Positions 18,458 to 26,607 of a DNA stretch of 64,000 nucleotides are shown here, piece after piece. Under the pieces are notes generated by a model, which did not search any database, was not told where the DNA came from, and saw nothing but the letters and a program-made list of their open reading frames with translations. Each line of letters starts with the position of its first letter. Positions within the stretch are counted from its first letter, which is position 1. Where the stretch lies: positions 1-64,000 of the forward strand of contig NZ_JAJLQY010000014.1 in the NCBI RefSeq assembly GCF_020991275.1, written 5' to 3'. This stretch comes from Actinocorallia sp. API 0066. Lineage in GTDB: Bacteria; Actinomycetota; Actinomycetes; Streptosporangiales; Streptosporangiaceae. The translations under genes and the position numbers were made by a program.

Positions 18458-19761
18458 TGCCAGCCCCCCGATCCGATGCCCTGTTCGTAGCCGTACTCGG
18501 CGAGTTCGTCGGCGCAGGCGATGGGGGCGTGCTGACGGGCGACGCCGTCGCGGGCCGGGGCGAAGATCTCCGAGGACAGGACGCGGCCGTCGCAGCCGGT
18601 CACCTCGCGGACGCTGGAGACGAACCGGCGTAGGCGGCCGCCCCGGTGGTAGTCGTTGCGCTTGTCGATGAACACGACGAAGTCGATGGCGCCCGAGATG
18701 AGCATGTGCGTCGCCTCGATGGGGAGGCGCTCCTCGGACTGGATCGCGTAGGTGGAGATGCGGTTGAACACCTCCATCGAGGAGTTCGCGTGGATCGTCG
18801 AGAGGGAGCCGTCGTTGCCCTGGGTCATCGCGTTGAGCATGGTGACGATCTCGTCGCCCAGGACCTCGCCGACGATGACGCGCGACGGGTTCATGCGCAG
18901 CGAGCGGCGCACGAGTTCGGCCATGGAGATGGCGCCCTGGCCCTCGGAGTTGGGCAGCCGCTGCTCGAACGCGACGACGTTCGGGTGGAGTTCGGGGAAC
19001 TGTTCGAGGCCGAGTTCCAGGGCCCGTTCGACGGTGATGAGGCGCTCGTGCGGGCCGATCTCGTTGGCGATCGCGCGGAGCAGCGTCGTCTTGCCCGCGT
19101 TGGTCGCGCCGGAGATCATGATGTTCTTGCGGGCGGCGACGGCCGCCTGGAAGAACCTGCCGACGTCGGCCGGGACGGTGCCGTTGCCGACGAGGTCGGC
19201 GAGGAACACCTTGCCGAGGCGGGCGCGCCGGATCGACAGCGCGGGCCTGGCCGTCACGTCCATCACGGCCGAGAGCCGGGAGCCGTCGGGCAGCCGCAGG
19301 TCGAGCTGCGGGTTGGCGGTGTCGAACGGGCGGGACTGGAGGCCGGAGTAGGCGGCGAGGATCTGGATGAGCTCGACCAGTTCCTCGTCGCTGTCGGCGA
19401 CGGGTTCGCCGAGTACCTCGCGGCCGTCGGAGTAGGACAGGAACACCTGGTCGCAGCCGTTGATGTCGATGTTCTCGATGTCCTGGTCCTCCAGGAGCGG
19501 CTGGAGGCGGCCGACGCCGAAGAGGGCGGCGTGGATGCCCGCGGCGTACGCCTCCTCCTCGTCGGGGGTCGGCGGACGGCGTCCGATGCCGATCTCCGAG
19601 CGCGCGTGCTCCTCCAGCACCTGCGCGATGAGGGCCCTGGCGAACTGCCGTTCGTCCTCGGCCGACATCGGCGTGAGGCCGGACGCCGCGTCGAGGCGGC
19701 GCTGTTGGGCGAGCCGGTCGCCCACCTCCTGCCGCAGCCGCTTGACCAGGACGTGGTCCAT
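18454..19761 (-). CDS. tadA: Tad pilus assembly ATPase TadA/CpaF
   Basis: 435 aa secretion ATPase that powers pilus assembly. The N-terminal domain (about 40-150) contains the family signature DIENIDINGCDQVFL. Walker A is GATNAGKTT at about 223-231, and the Asp box/Walker B region is RVIVGEVLGDE. The His box is GNDGSLSTIHANSS. No membrane segment; it acts as a cytoplasmic hexamer beneath TadB/TadC. ATG at 19761 directly abuts the stop of the CpaE-like gene, and its own stop overlaps tadB. Confidence 0.95.
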   Translation of the reverse strand: MDHVLVKRLRQEVGDRLAQQRRLDAASGLTPMSAEDERQFARALIAQVLEEHARSEIGIGRRPPTPDEEEAYAAGIHAALFGVGRLQPLLEDQDIENIDINGCDQVFLSYSDGREVLGEPVADSDEELVELIQILAAYSGLQSRPFDTANPQLDLRLPDGSRLSAVMDVTARPALSIRRARLGKVFLADLVGNGTVPADVGRFFQAAVAARKNIMISGATNAGKTTLLRAIANEIGPHERLITVERALELGLEQFPELHPNVVAFEQRLPNSEGQGAISMAELVRRSLRMNPSRVIVGEVLGDEIVTMLNAMTQGNDGSLSTIHANSSMEVFNRISTYAIQSEERLPIEATHMLISGAIDFVVFIDKRNDYHRGGRLRRFVSSVREVTGCDGRVLSSEIFAPARDGVARQHAPIACADELAEYGYEQGIGSGGWQ

Positions 19762-20604
19762 CTAGCGCCCCCTCTGCCGTTCCACCTGCGGAGCCGAAGG
19801 GGGAGGCTCGGACGTCACCTGGGGCGCGGCGGCGGGGGCGGGGGCGCTGTACTCCAGGCCGGGACGTGCCACGAGGTTCCCGGCGAGTTCGCGCGCCGAG
19901 CGGATGAGCAGCGACTTGTCCAGCTTGCCGCCCCATTGGCCGCGTAGCATCTGCGCGCCTTTGGGGTCGTAGGCGAGGCCGCCCAGGACGACGGCGGGCA
20001 GCCGGGAGGAGGTGAGCACCCTCTCTACTTCGGCGATGGCGGTCCGGTAGCCGCGCGGGTCGGCGATGACGACGACGCCGATCCTGGTGCGCTGGCGGGG
20101 GAGGTCGGCGGAGAGCTGGCTGATCCGCTCACGCAGGTGCGCGACGTGTTCCAGGCTGGCGTGCGTGAACAGGACGGTCATGTCGGCTTCGCGGAGCAGC
20201 TCGATGAGCGGGCTGCTCGCGGCGAGCCTGCCGCAGTCGGCGATGACGTCGACGCCGGGCAGCACGGCGAAGGAGCGGCCGAGTGGGCTCCACAGCCAGG
20301 TGAGGCCCGCCGCCTGCTCCGCGTTGGACACCCCGACGAGGACGTCGAGGCCGCCGGACAGCCGCTGGGTGTGCGGGGCGATCTGTTCCGGCCGCAGCCC
20401 GCGCCGGGCGGCGGTGGCCAGCGACAGCATGCCCTTGGCGGGGTCGAGCATCCCGTGCTCGCCGGGCAGCCGGTAGACGAGGTCGCCGCCTGCGGGGTCG
20501 CACTCGGCGACCATCACCGGACGCGGCCAGACCGCGCCGAGCGCGACCGCCGCCGTGGTGACGCCGGGCGCGCCCTTGTCCGCTGCGAGTGCGATGAGGG
20601 CCAC
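19762..20604 (-). CDS. cpaE: CpaE/TadZ-like MinD-family protein
   Basis: 280 aa from GTG 20604. The start MALIALAADKGAPGVTTAAV is a deviant Walker A: the ParA/MinD KGGxGKTT pattern is replaced by KGAPGVTT, without the catalytic Lys. CDPAGGDLVYRL and VDVIADCGRL correspond to the second and third nucleotide-binding segments. Such proteins localise Tad machinery at the pole. The C-terminal 35 residues are a Pro/Ala tail. The missing Lys suggests weak or no ATP hydrolysis. Three nt separate it from cpaB. Confidence 0.82.
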   Translation of the reverse strand: MALIALAADKGAPGVTTAAVALGAVWPRPVMVAECDPAGGDLVYRLPGEHGMLDPAKGMLSLATAARRGLRPEQIAPHTQRLSGGLDVLVGVSNAEQAAGLTWLWSPLGRSFAVLPGVDVIADCGRLAASSPLIELLREADMTVLFTHASLEHVAHLRERISQLSADLPRQRTRIGVVVIADPRGYRTAIAEVERVLTSSRLPAVVLGGLAYDPKGAQMLRGQWGGKLDKSLLIRSARELAGNLVARPGLEYSAPAPAAAPQVTSEPPPSAPQVERQRGR

Positions 20605-20607
20605 GGC

Positions 20608-21378
20608 TCACCCGCCGCCGGTCTGGGTCTGACCCCCGGCCTTGGGGACGGGCACCTGGCTGCCGGGCGGCACGATGGCCACCGCGACGTTCCCGGCGGC
20701 CGCGGCGAGGGTGATGTTCGGCGCCTGTTCGGGCAGGACGGCGACCGTCACGCGCAGTTCGCCGGGCGGGCCGCCCTTCTCGCGGCTGAGGCCGCCGAGG
20801 GCGACGACCTCGCGGACGAGGGCGTCGGCGGCGAGCAGCACGGCCCTGGTGGGGTTCTTCTCGCCGCCGGTGACGGAGTACAGGGCGAGGCGCTGGCCGA
20901 GTTCGACGCCGCCCGCGGGGAACTGTCCGGGTTTGAGGGAGAGGCCGACGATGAGTCTGCCTTTGGCGCCGTCCTCGACCTCGGTGATCATGTCGTTGTT
21001 GAGGAGGGTGTTGGGCACCAGCGGCACGGCGGCGAACCCGCGCGTCACCTTGGTGCGCTCGCTCCACCTGATGAACGCGACGCCGGTGTCGGAGACCGTC
21101 ACCGCCTTGAGGGCGCTCTCGGGGATGCGCTCACCCGCGGCGATGGGCGTGGCGACGGCGATGGCGCTGACCCGCTGGCCGCTCTGCACGACGAGGTAGG
21201 CGCTGACGAGCGCGCCGCCCAGGATGAGGAGGACGGCGAGCGCGGCGAGCGCGGGTTTGCGCTCGCGCGGCGGCACCGGGAGCCGCTGGCCGGCCGAGCC
21301 GCCCAGGCCCGAGCCCAGGCCGTGCTGCGGTCCGCTGTTGTTGGCGCCCGTCGGCTTGCCCTGCTGACTGGTCCTCAT
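20608..21378 (-). CDS. cpaB: SAF-domain pilus assembly protein CpaB/RcpC-like
   Basis: 256 aa. A hydrophilic N-terminus (about 1-42) leads to one membrane segment (about 43-64, ALAALAVLLILGGALVSAYL), then a SAF domain at about 72-135 (AVATPIAAGERIPESALKAV, PNTLLNNDMI). In Tad systems CpaB/RcpC is a periplasmic or wall-side scaffold, and SAF domains can bind glycans. First gene of the Tad operon; the promoter should lie in the 379-bp gap upstream. The ends of the protein are Gly/Gln rich. Confidence 0.82.
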   Translation of the reverse strand: MRTSQQGKPTGANNSGPQHGLGSGLGGSAGQRLPVPPRERKPALAALAVLLILGGALVSAYLVVQSGQRVSAIAVATPIAAGERIPESALKAVTVSDTGVAFIRWSERTKVTRGFAAVPLVPNTLLNNDMITEVEDGAKGRLIVGLSLKPGQFPAGGVELGQRLALYSVTGGEKNPTRAVLLAADALVREVVALGGLSREKGGPPGELRVTVAVLPEQAPNITLAAAAGNVAVAIVPPGSQVPVPKAGGQTQTGGG

Positions 21379-21757
21379 CGCGATGGTGACTCCGGGGGGT
21401 TATCCGTGCATAGGTTTCGCGGCATCCGTTCGCGGCCGGAGCGACCATGCTGGCCGCCTTGACAAGGTCACGTCAATGGATTCGAGTAGGTGACGCACTC
21501 TCGTAACCGGATGTAGGGAAATTACGGATAACTACCGGTCCGGAACGCAGGTGCTACCCGGTCCCCAAGGTTCCGAAACACCAATCGTCGCGGGCAATTC
21601 GCCCCGGGTCAATGGTCCTGACACCCGCCTGACCACAGATTCGTCATGAGTGCTGAATCCGGTGGACAATGATCATAGTCGGCGGGTCCCGGCTTTCCCC
21701 CGGTTTCCCGGCCTGGGCGGCTGCCGGATGTCACAGGCGTGTGCCACCCTGTGGACC
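21379..21757. promoter_or_regulatory. Divergent intergenic region between the Tad operon and the EccC-like gene
   Basis: 379 bp, more A/T-rich than the flanking genes. It should contain the promoters for both directions. On the plus strand a consensus-like TTGACA sits at 21459-21464, but I do not see an equally good -10 at the right spacing. An ATGATCAT palindrome lies near 21668. No small gene is evident. Confidence 0.5.
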
Positions 21758-24700
21758 GTGCGGATCTCGTTGACTTCCCTCGACGCGAACGGGTCGCGTG
21801 ACGTGCTGGTGAGCGGCGACGCGGACATGCCCGTCGCCTCCGTCGCGCGCGCCCTGTCCGGCCTCGGGCACGGCGCGCCCGAGGCCGCCGGGAACGTCGT
21901 GCCCCTCCAGCAGCAGCCCTTCTACGCCGACGGGCGGATGCTCGATCCGGCGGCGCCCGCCGCGCGGGAGCTGCCCGACGGCGCGCTCGTCACGCTGGAC
22001 GGGCGGATGGTCCCGGCGACGCTGCGGTCCGAGCCGTCGGGGCTGGTGGAGGTGCGGGTGGTCGGCGGGCGGGGCGCGGGCGCGGTGCACCGGCTCGGCC
22101 CCGGCGCGGCGCAGCCGCATCCGGGGATCTTCGTGACGGTCGGGCGGGACGGCGTGCGGGTGCGCGCCGAGGCGCGGGCGACGCTCGACGGCGAGCCGCT
22201 GGCCGAGGAGACGGCGTGGAAGGAGGGCGCGCTGCTGGTGTGCGGCGCGACGGTCCTGGCGCTCGCCCGCTCCACGTCGCCGGACACGCATCTGGAGGCG
22301 CTGCCTCAGGGGCTCGCCTTCAACCGTCCGCCTCGGATCACGCCGCCGCGCCAGCCGCGCCGCCTGAAGGCGCCGCACCTTCCCGAGAAGCAGGGAAAGG
22401 AGCGGCTGCGGCTGTTCGGGGCGCTGCTGTTCTCGGTGTTCGGCCTGGTCATGGCCTATGTGTTGAGCCAGTGGTACTGGGCGCTGTTCGCGCTCGCGTG
22501 GCCGCTCATGCTGGTCGGGGAATGGGTGGGCGACCGGCTCTATGGCCGCAAATCGTACAAAAAGGCATATAAGGAATATCAGGTAAGTTCCGCCTACTTC
22601 GCTCGCGACCTGGAGGAACTCCGCAGAGCCGACGAGCAGGACCGGCGCGCGGCGTCCCCCGACCCCGCCGAGATCCTGCTGACCGCGACGGGCCCGCGCC
22701 GCCGCCTCTGGGAACGCCGCCTCGCCGACGAGGACGCCCTCGCCCTACGCCTCGGCCTCGCCGACCTGCCCGCCGACGTCGAGCTACGCGGCTCCGAGGA
22801 GGACGTCAGGGAGGCACTGGAGCGGGCCGGGCTCACCGGCGCGCCACCCGCCCGGAACGTCCCGGTTCCGCTGCCCCTCACCGAACACCCCGTCGTCGGC
22901 GTCACCGGGCCGCGTGAGGACTCGCGCGCGCTCGCCCGCTGGCTCGTCGGGCAGGCCGCCGCCCTGCACAGCCCGCGCGACCTCGCCATCGTCGTGCTCT
23001 CCGGCGACGGCAGCGGCGCCGAACACTGGAACTGGACGCGCTGGCTGCCGCACTGCGCCCCACACGAGGGCGAGGAGTGCCTCGCCCTCGTCGGCGACGA
23101 CCCGGTGACGGCGGCCGCGCGCGTCACCGAGCTGGCCATCAAGATCACCGAGCGGCGGCGGGCGAAGCAGCCCGTCTTCGGCAGGGCGTCCGAGGCCCCG
23201 CCGCCCTACGCCGTCCTCCTGGTCCTCGACGGCGCGCGCAGCCTGCGCCGGGTGCCCGGCATGCCGCAGGTCCTCGCGCACGGGGCCGAGTGCGGCATCT
23301 ACGCGCTCTGCCTCGACGACGAGGAAAGGCTGCTGCCGGAGGAGTGCTCCGTCGTCGCGTCCTGGGAGGGCGATCACATCCGGCTGCGCGGAGGCGGCCT
23401 GGACGGCATCGGGCCCGTCCTCGCCGACCGGGTGGGCCGGGAGTGGGCCGAACGGTTCGCGCGGTCCCTGGCGCCCGTCAGGGACGTCTCCCGGGAGGAC
23501 GCCAACGAGAGCGTCCCGACCTCGGTGAAGCTGCTCGACCTGCTGGAGATGCCCGAGCCGTCTCCCGAGCGCGTCCTGAAGGCGTGGGCGTCACGTGAAG
23601 GGCCGGGCACCCGGGTGCCCGTCGGAGCCACCGGAAGCGGGCCGTTCGAAATCGACCTCGCCGCCGACGGCCCGCACGGGCTCGTCGCGGGCACCACCGG
23701 CGCGGGCAAGTCCGAACTGCTCCAGACCCTCATCGCGGCCCTCGCCGTGCGCAACCGCCCCGACGAGATGACGTTCGTCCTCATCGACTACAAGGGCGGC
23801 GCCGCGTTCAAGGACTGCGCCGCGCTCCCGCACACCGTGGGCATGGTCACCGACCTCGACGGCCACCTCACCGAACGCGCCCTGGAGTCACTCGCCGCCG
23901 AGCTGCGCCGCCGCGAACACGTGCTGGCCGGGGCGGGCGCCAAGGACATCGAGGACTTCCACGCCGCCGGCGGGCAGGGCCTGCCCCGGCTCGTCCTGGT
24001 CATCGACGAGTTCGCCACGATGGCCGCCGAACTGCCCGGCTTCATCGACGGCCTCGTGGACATCGGCCGTCGCGGCAGGTCCCTCGGCGTCCACCTCGTG
24101 CTGGCCACCCAGCGTCCGGCGGGCGTCGTGACAGCCGAGATCCGCGCCAACACCACGCTCCGGATCGCGCTGCGCGTCACCGACCCCGAGGACTCCACCG
24201 ACGTCATCGACCTGCCCGACGCCGCCCGCATCCCCAAGGGCACGCCCGGCCGCTGCTTCGTCAGGACGGGCGAGGCGAGCCCGTGGGCGGTGCAGTCCGC
24301 GCGGATCGGCGGGCGGCGCGGCTCCACGGCCCGGCCCACCCGCGCGCGGGCGCTGGAGTGGGGACGGCTCGGCCACCCCCTGCCCGAGCCCGAGGACGAG
24401 CAGGAGGGCCAGGAGACGGATCTGGCGGTCCTCGTCCGGGCCGTCGCCGAGGCGGCGCGACGGGCGGGCCTGAGCCGTCAGCCGAGCCCCTGGCTGACCC
24501 CGCTGCCGGACGCCGTCGTGCTGTCGCCCCGGCCCGCGCCCGGCGGCTCGGTGCCGTCCGTGCCGCCGCTGGAGTTCGGCGTCACCGACCTGCCGTCCGG
24601 GCAGACCAGAGAGCCGCTCGCGCTCGACCTGGAGGCCGACGGGCACCTGTACCTCGCCGGATCCGCCCAATCCGGGCGCACCACGGCGCTGCGCTCCCTC

Positions 24701-26089
24701 GCGGGGGCGCTGGCGGCCTCCTGCACGCCCTACGACGTCCACCTGTACGCGATCGACTGCGGCGGCAACGGGCTCGCCCCCCTCGTCCGGCTGCCGCACT
24801 GCGGGGCCGTCGTCTCGCGCGACTCCTACGACCGCGTCGAACGGCTGCTGAACGCGCTGACGGCCGAGGTGGGACGGCGCCAGCAGCTCCTGTCGGCAGC
24901 GGGGTTCGGGTCGTTGGCCGAACAGCGTGCCACCGTCTCGGCAGGCGAGCGACTGCCCTGGATGGTGCTGCTCCTCGACCGGTGGGAGGGCTACACGGCG
25001 GCGTTCGAGCACTACGACTACGGCAGGCTCGTGAACGCCCTCCTCCGGCTGCTCCAGGAGGGCGTGTCGGTAGGGCTGCGGGCCGTCTTCACCGGCGACA
25101 GGTCGGGGCTGATGGGCCAGGCCGCCACCGTCTTCGACAGGCGGCTCATCCTGCGCATGGCCGACCCCGCGGATTACGGGTACGCGGGCGTGCCCGAAGC
25201 GCGGGTGCCCGCCCACATGCCCGCCGGGCGCGCCCTGCGGGTGGTGCCCAACGGGCCCGTCATCGAGTCGCAGGTGGGGCTGCTCGGGCAGGACCCGTCC
25301 GGGGCCGCCCAGGTCGCCGCGCTCCAGGAGATCGCCGACGCGGCACGCGCCAGGTACGGGGCGCGGCGCACGGCCGGGCCGCTGCGGGTGGACGAGCTGC
25401 CCGCGCGGATCACCACCGAGGAGGCGCTCGCCCTTGACCCCGCGTTCCCCGTGCCGTCACCGCTGTGGGCGCTGGTCGGCGCGGGCGGCGACACGCTCGC
25501 CCCGCTCGGCGTCGACCTCCTGGAGGAGGGGCCCTCGTTCGTCGTCGCCGGGCCCGCCCGCTCCGGGCGCTCCACCACGCTGGAGACGATCGGGCGCAGC
25601 CTGCTCGCGCGCGGCGTCCCCCTGCTGGTGATCACCCCGCGCCGCTCACCGCTGCGCGCGCTGAACGGCGTGCCCGGAGTGCTCGGCGTGCTCGACTCCA
25701 CCGCCGAACGCGACATGGTGGAGGAGCTGGTGGCGCACGAGCAGCGGTTCACCGTGCTCGTCGACGACGCCGAACTCATCGACGACACCGAACTGGGCGA
25801 CGCCGTGCAGGCCCTGCTGCGCAGCGCCCGGGACGGCGAACACGCCGTCGTCATCGCCGGCACCACCGAGGACCTCAACCGCGGCTACCGCGGATTCCTC
25901 GCCGACGCCCGCAAGACCCGCACCGGCCTGCTGCTCGGCATCGCCTCACCCGACGACGGCGAACTGTTCGGCCTGCGGCTGCCCCGCAACGCCTCCTACA
26001 CCGGGCCCGTCGGCCGGGGCCTGCTCATCAGGGCGGGCACCCCCGTACCCGTCCAGGCGGCACTGCCACCCACCCCGGCCGACGGCTGA
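21758..26089 (+). CDS. EccC/EssC-like FtsK/SpoIIIE ATPase of a type VII-like secretion system
   Basis: 1443 aa from GTG 21758 (family members usually begin MRISLT-like); ATG 21728 is an alternative and no strong Shine-Dalgarno decides. An FHA-like N-terminal region (to about 185) and two membrane segments (about 215-255) are followed by a P-loop-less FtsK-like domain (about 370-590). Three ATPase modules come next: D1 with GTTGAGKSEL (about 645) and Walker B LVLVIDEFA (about 746); D2 with AGSAQSGRTT (about 967); D3 with VAGPARSGRST (about 1263). D2 and D3 have Arg in place of the Walker A Lys, so only D1 looks catalytically normal. Such ATPases drive export of WXG100 proteins, and a WXG100 gene converges on it 10 bp away. 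No EccB, EccD, EccE or mycosin is in the window. Confidence 0.88.
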   Translation: MRISLTSLDANGSRDVLVSGDADMPVASVARALSGLGHGAPEAAGNVVPLQQQPFYADGRMLDPAAPAARELPDGALVTLDGRMVPATLRSEPSGLVEVRVVGGRGAGAVHRLGPGAAQPHPGIFVTVGRDGVRVRAEARATLDGEPLAEETAWKEGALLVCGATVLALARSTSPDTHLEALPQGLAFNRPPRITPPRQPRRLKAPHLPEKQGKERLRLFGALLFSVFGLVMAYVLSQWYWALFALAWPLMLVGEWVGDRLYGRKSYKKAYKEYQVSSAYFARDLEELRRADEQDRRAASPDPAEILLTATGPRRRLWERRLADEDALALRLGLADLPADVELRGSEEDVREALERAGLTGAPPARNVPVPLPLTEHPVVGVTGPREDSRALARWLVGQAAALHSPRDLAIVVLSGDGSGAEHWNWTRWLPHCAPHEGEECLALVGDDPVTAAARVTELAIKITERRRAKQPVFGRASEAPPPYAVLLVLDGARSLRRVPGMPQVLAHGAECGIYALCLDDEERLLPEECSVVASWEGDHIRLRGGGLDGIGPVLADRVGREWAERFARSLAPVRDVSREDANESVPTSVKLLDLLEMPEPSPERVLKAWASREGPGTRVPVGATGSGPFEIDLAADGPHGLVAGTTGAGKSELLQTLIAALAVRNRPDEMTFVLIDYKGGAAFKDCAALPHTVGMVTDLDGHLTERALESLAAELRRREHVLAGAGAKDIEDFHAAGGQGLPRLVLVIDEFATMAAELPGFIDGLVDIGRRGRSLGVHLVLATQRPAGVVTAEIRANTTLRIALRVTDPEDSTDVIDLPDAARIPKGTPGRCFVRTGEASPWAVQSARIGGRRGSTARPTRARALEWGRLGHPLPEPEDEQEGQETDLAVLVRAVAEAARRAGLSRQPSPWLTPLPDAVVLSPRPAPGGSVPSVPPLEFGVTDLPSGQTREPLALDLEADGHLYLAGSAQSGRTTALRSLAGALAASCTPYDVHLYAIDCGGNGLAPLVRLPHCGAVVSRDSYDRVERLLNALTAEVGRRQQLLSAAGFGSLAEQRATVSAGERLPWMVLLLDRWEGYTAAFEHYDYGRLVNALLRLLQEGVSVGLRAVFTGDRSGLMGQAATVFDRRLILRMADPADYGYAGVPEARVPAHMPAGRALRVVPNGPVIESQVGLLGQDPSGAAQVAALQEIADAARARYGARRTAGPLRVDELPARITTEEALALDPAFPVPSPLWALVGAGGDTLAPLGVDLLEEGPSFVVAGPARSGRSTTLETIGRSLLARGVPLLVITPRRSPLRALNGVPGVLGVLDSTAERDMVEELVAHEQRFTVLVDDAELIDDTELGDAVQALLRSARDGEHAVVIAGTTEDLNRGYRGFLADARKTRTGLLLGIASPDDGELFGLRLPRNASYTGPVGRGLLIRAGTPVPVQAALPPTPADG

Positions 26090-26099
26090 GCCGCCACCC

Positions 26100-26372
26100 C
26101 TAGCGGGTGGCGGCCTCGATGTTCTGCATCGAACGCCGGACGTCGCTCGAGCCCTCCTCCAGCGCCACCGACATCTTGTCGAAGGCCGACTTCGCCTCCG
26201 CCCAGGCCGCCCGGAACCTGTCCGCCCCGGGGCCCCACCAGATCTCGGTGGAGCTGACCGTCCGGCCGTTCAGGTCGCTGATGAGCGCGTCCAGGTTCTT
26301 GGAGTGCTTGGAGAACAGGCGGGCCAGGTCCTCCATCTGGGCGATGTTGCCACCTCGACGGTCCGCACCCAT
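26100..26372 (-). CDS. WXG100-family (ESAT-6-like) secreted protein
   Basis: 90 aa from ATG 26372, with GGAAGG 8 nt upstream; a longer frame to 26501 lacks support. Two helices flank a turn containing TEIWWGPGADRFRAAW, the W-x-G motif at about residues 47-49. Helix one runs about 10-42 (MEDLARLFSKHSKNLDALIS) and helix two about 55-88. The length is standard for the family. It is expected to form a helical hairpin dimer and to be exported by the adjacent EccC-like ATPase, though the two genes are convergent rather than in one operon. Confidence 0.86.
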   Translation of the reverse strand: MGADRRGGNIAQMEDLARLFSKHSKNLDALISDLNGRTVSSTEIWWGPGADRFRAAWAEAKSAFDKMSVALEEGSSDVRRSMQNIEAATR

Positions 26373-26455
26373 GGGTCTGATCCTTCCGATCGCCGGATTC
26401 CAGACGTACCTTCCAAAGCTCACACCACTTCGCCCCCAGCGGACCCCCGGGAGCG

Positions 26456-26471
26456 TGGCCGCATCCGGCCA
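26456..26471. promoter_or_regulatory. 16-bp palindrome TGGCCGCATCCGGCCA
   Basis: Inverted repeat TGGCCG-CATC-CGGCCA in the gap between the divergent WXG100 gene and accA, 84 nt upstream of the WXG100 start. An identical copy occurs at 54028-54043 and a fully symmetric version at 34990-35005. Possible operator; no regulator is assigned. Confidence 0.5.
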
Positions 26472-26607
26472 AACACAAGGCAGGGCCCGGTTCGTCCGCA
26501 AATAAGGTGCCGATTACGGCTTCGAAAACACGGTTCTCTAAACTCGGCCGGAGACGGGTCGGGTCAGGGGTGATCCCTCAGACGGTTCTCACGGACGGAG
26601 TCGTACG

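Noticed and set aside
18458-19936. Extension of tadB through the whole of tadA
   Set aside because: Out-of-frame reading of tadA; the GTG overlapping the tadA stop gives a protein of normal TadB length.
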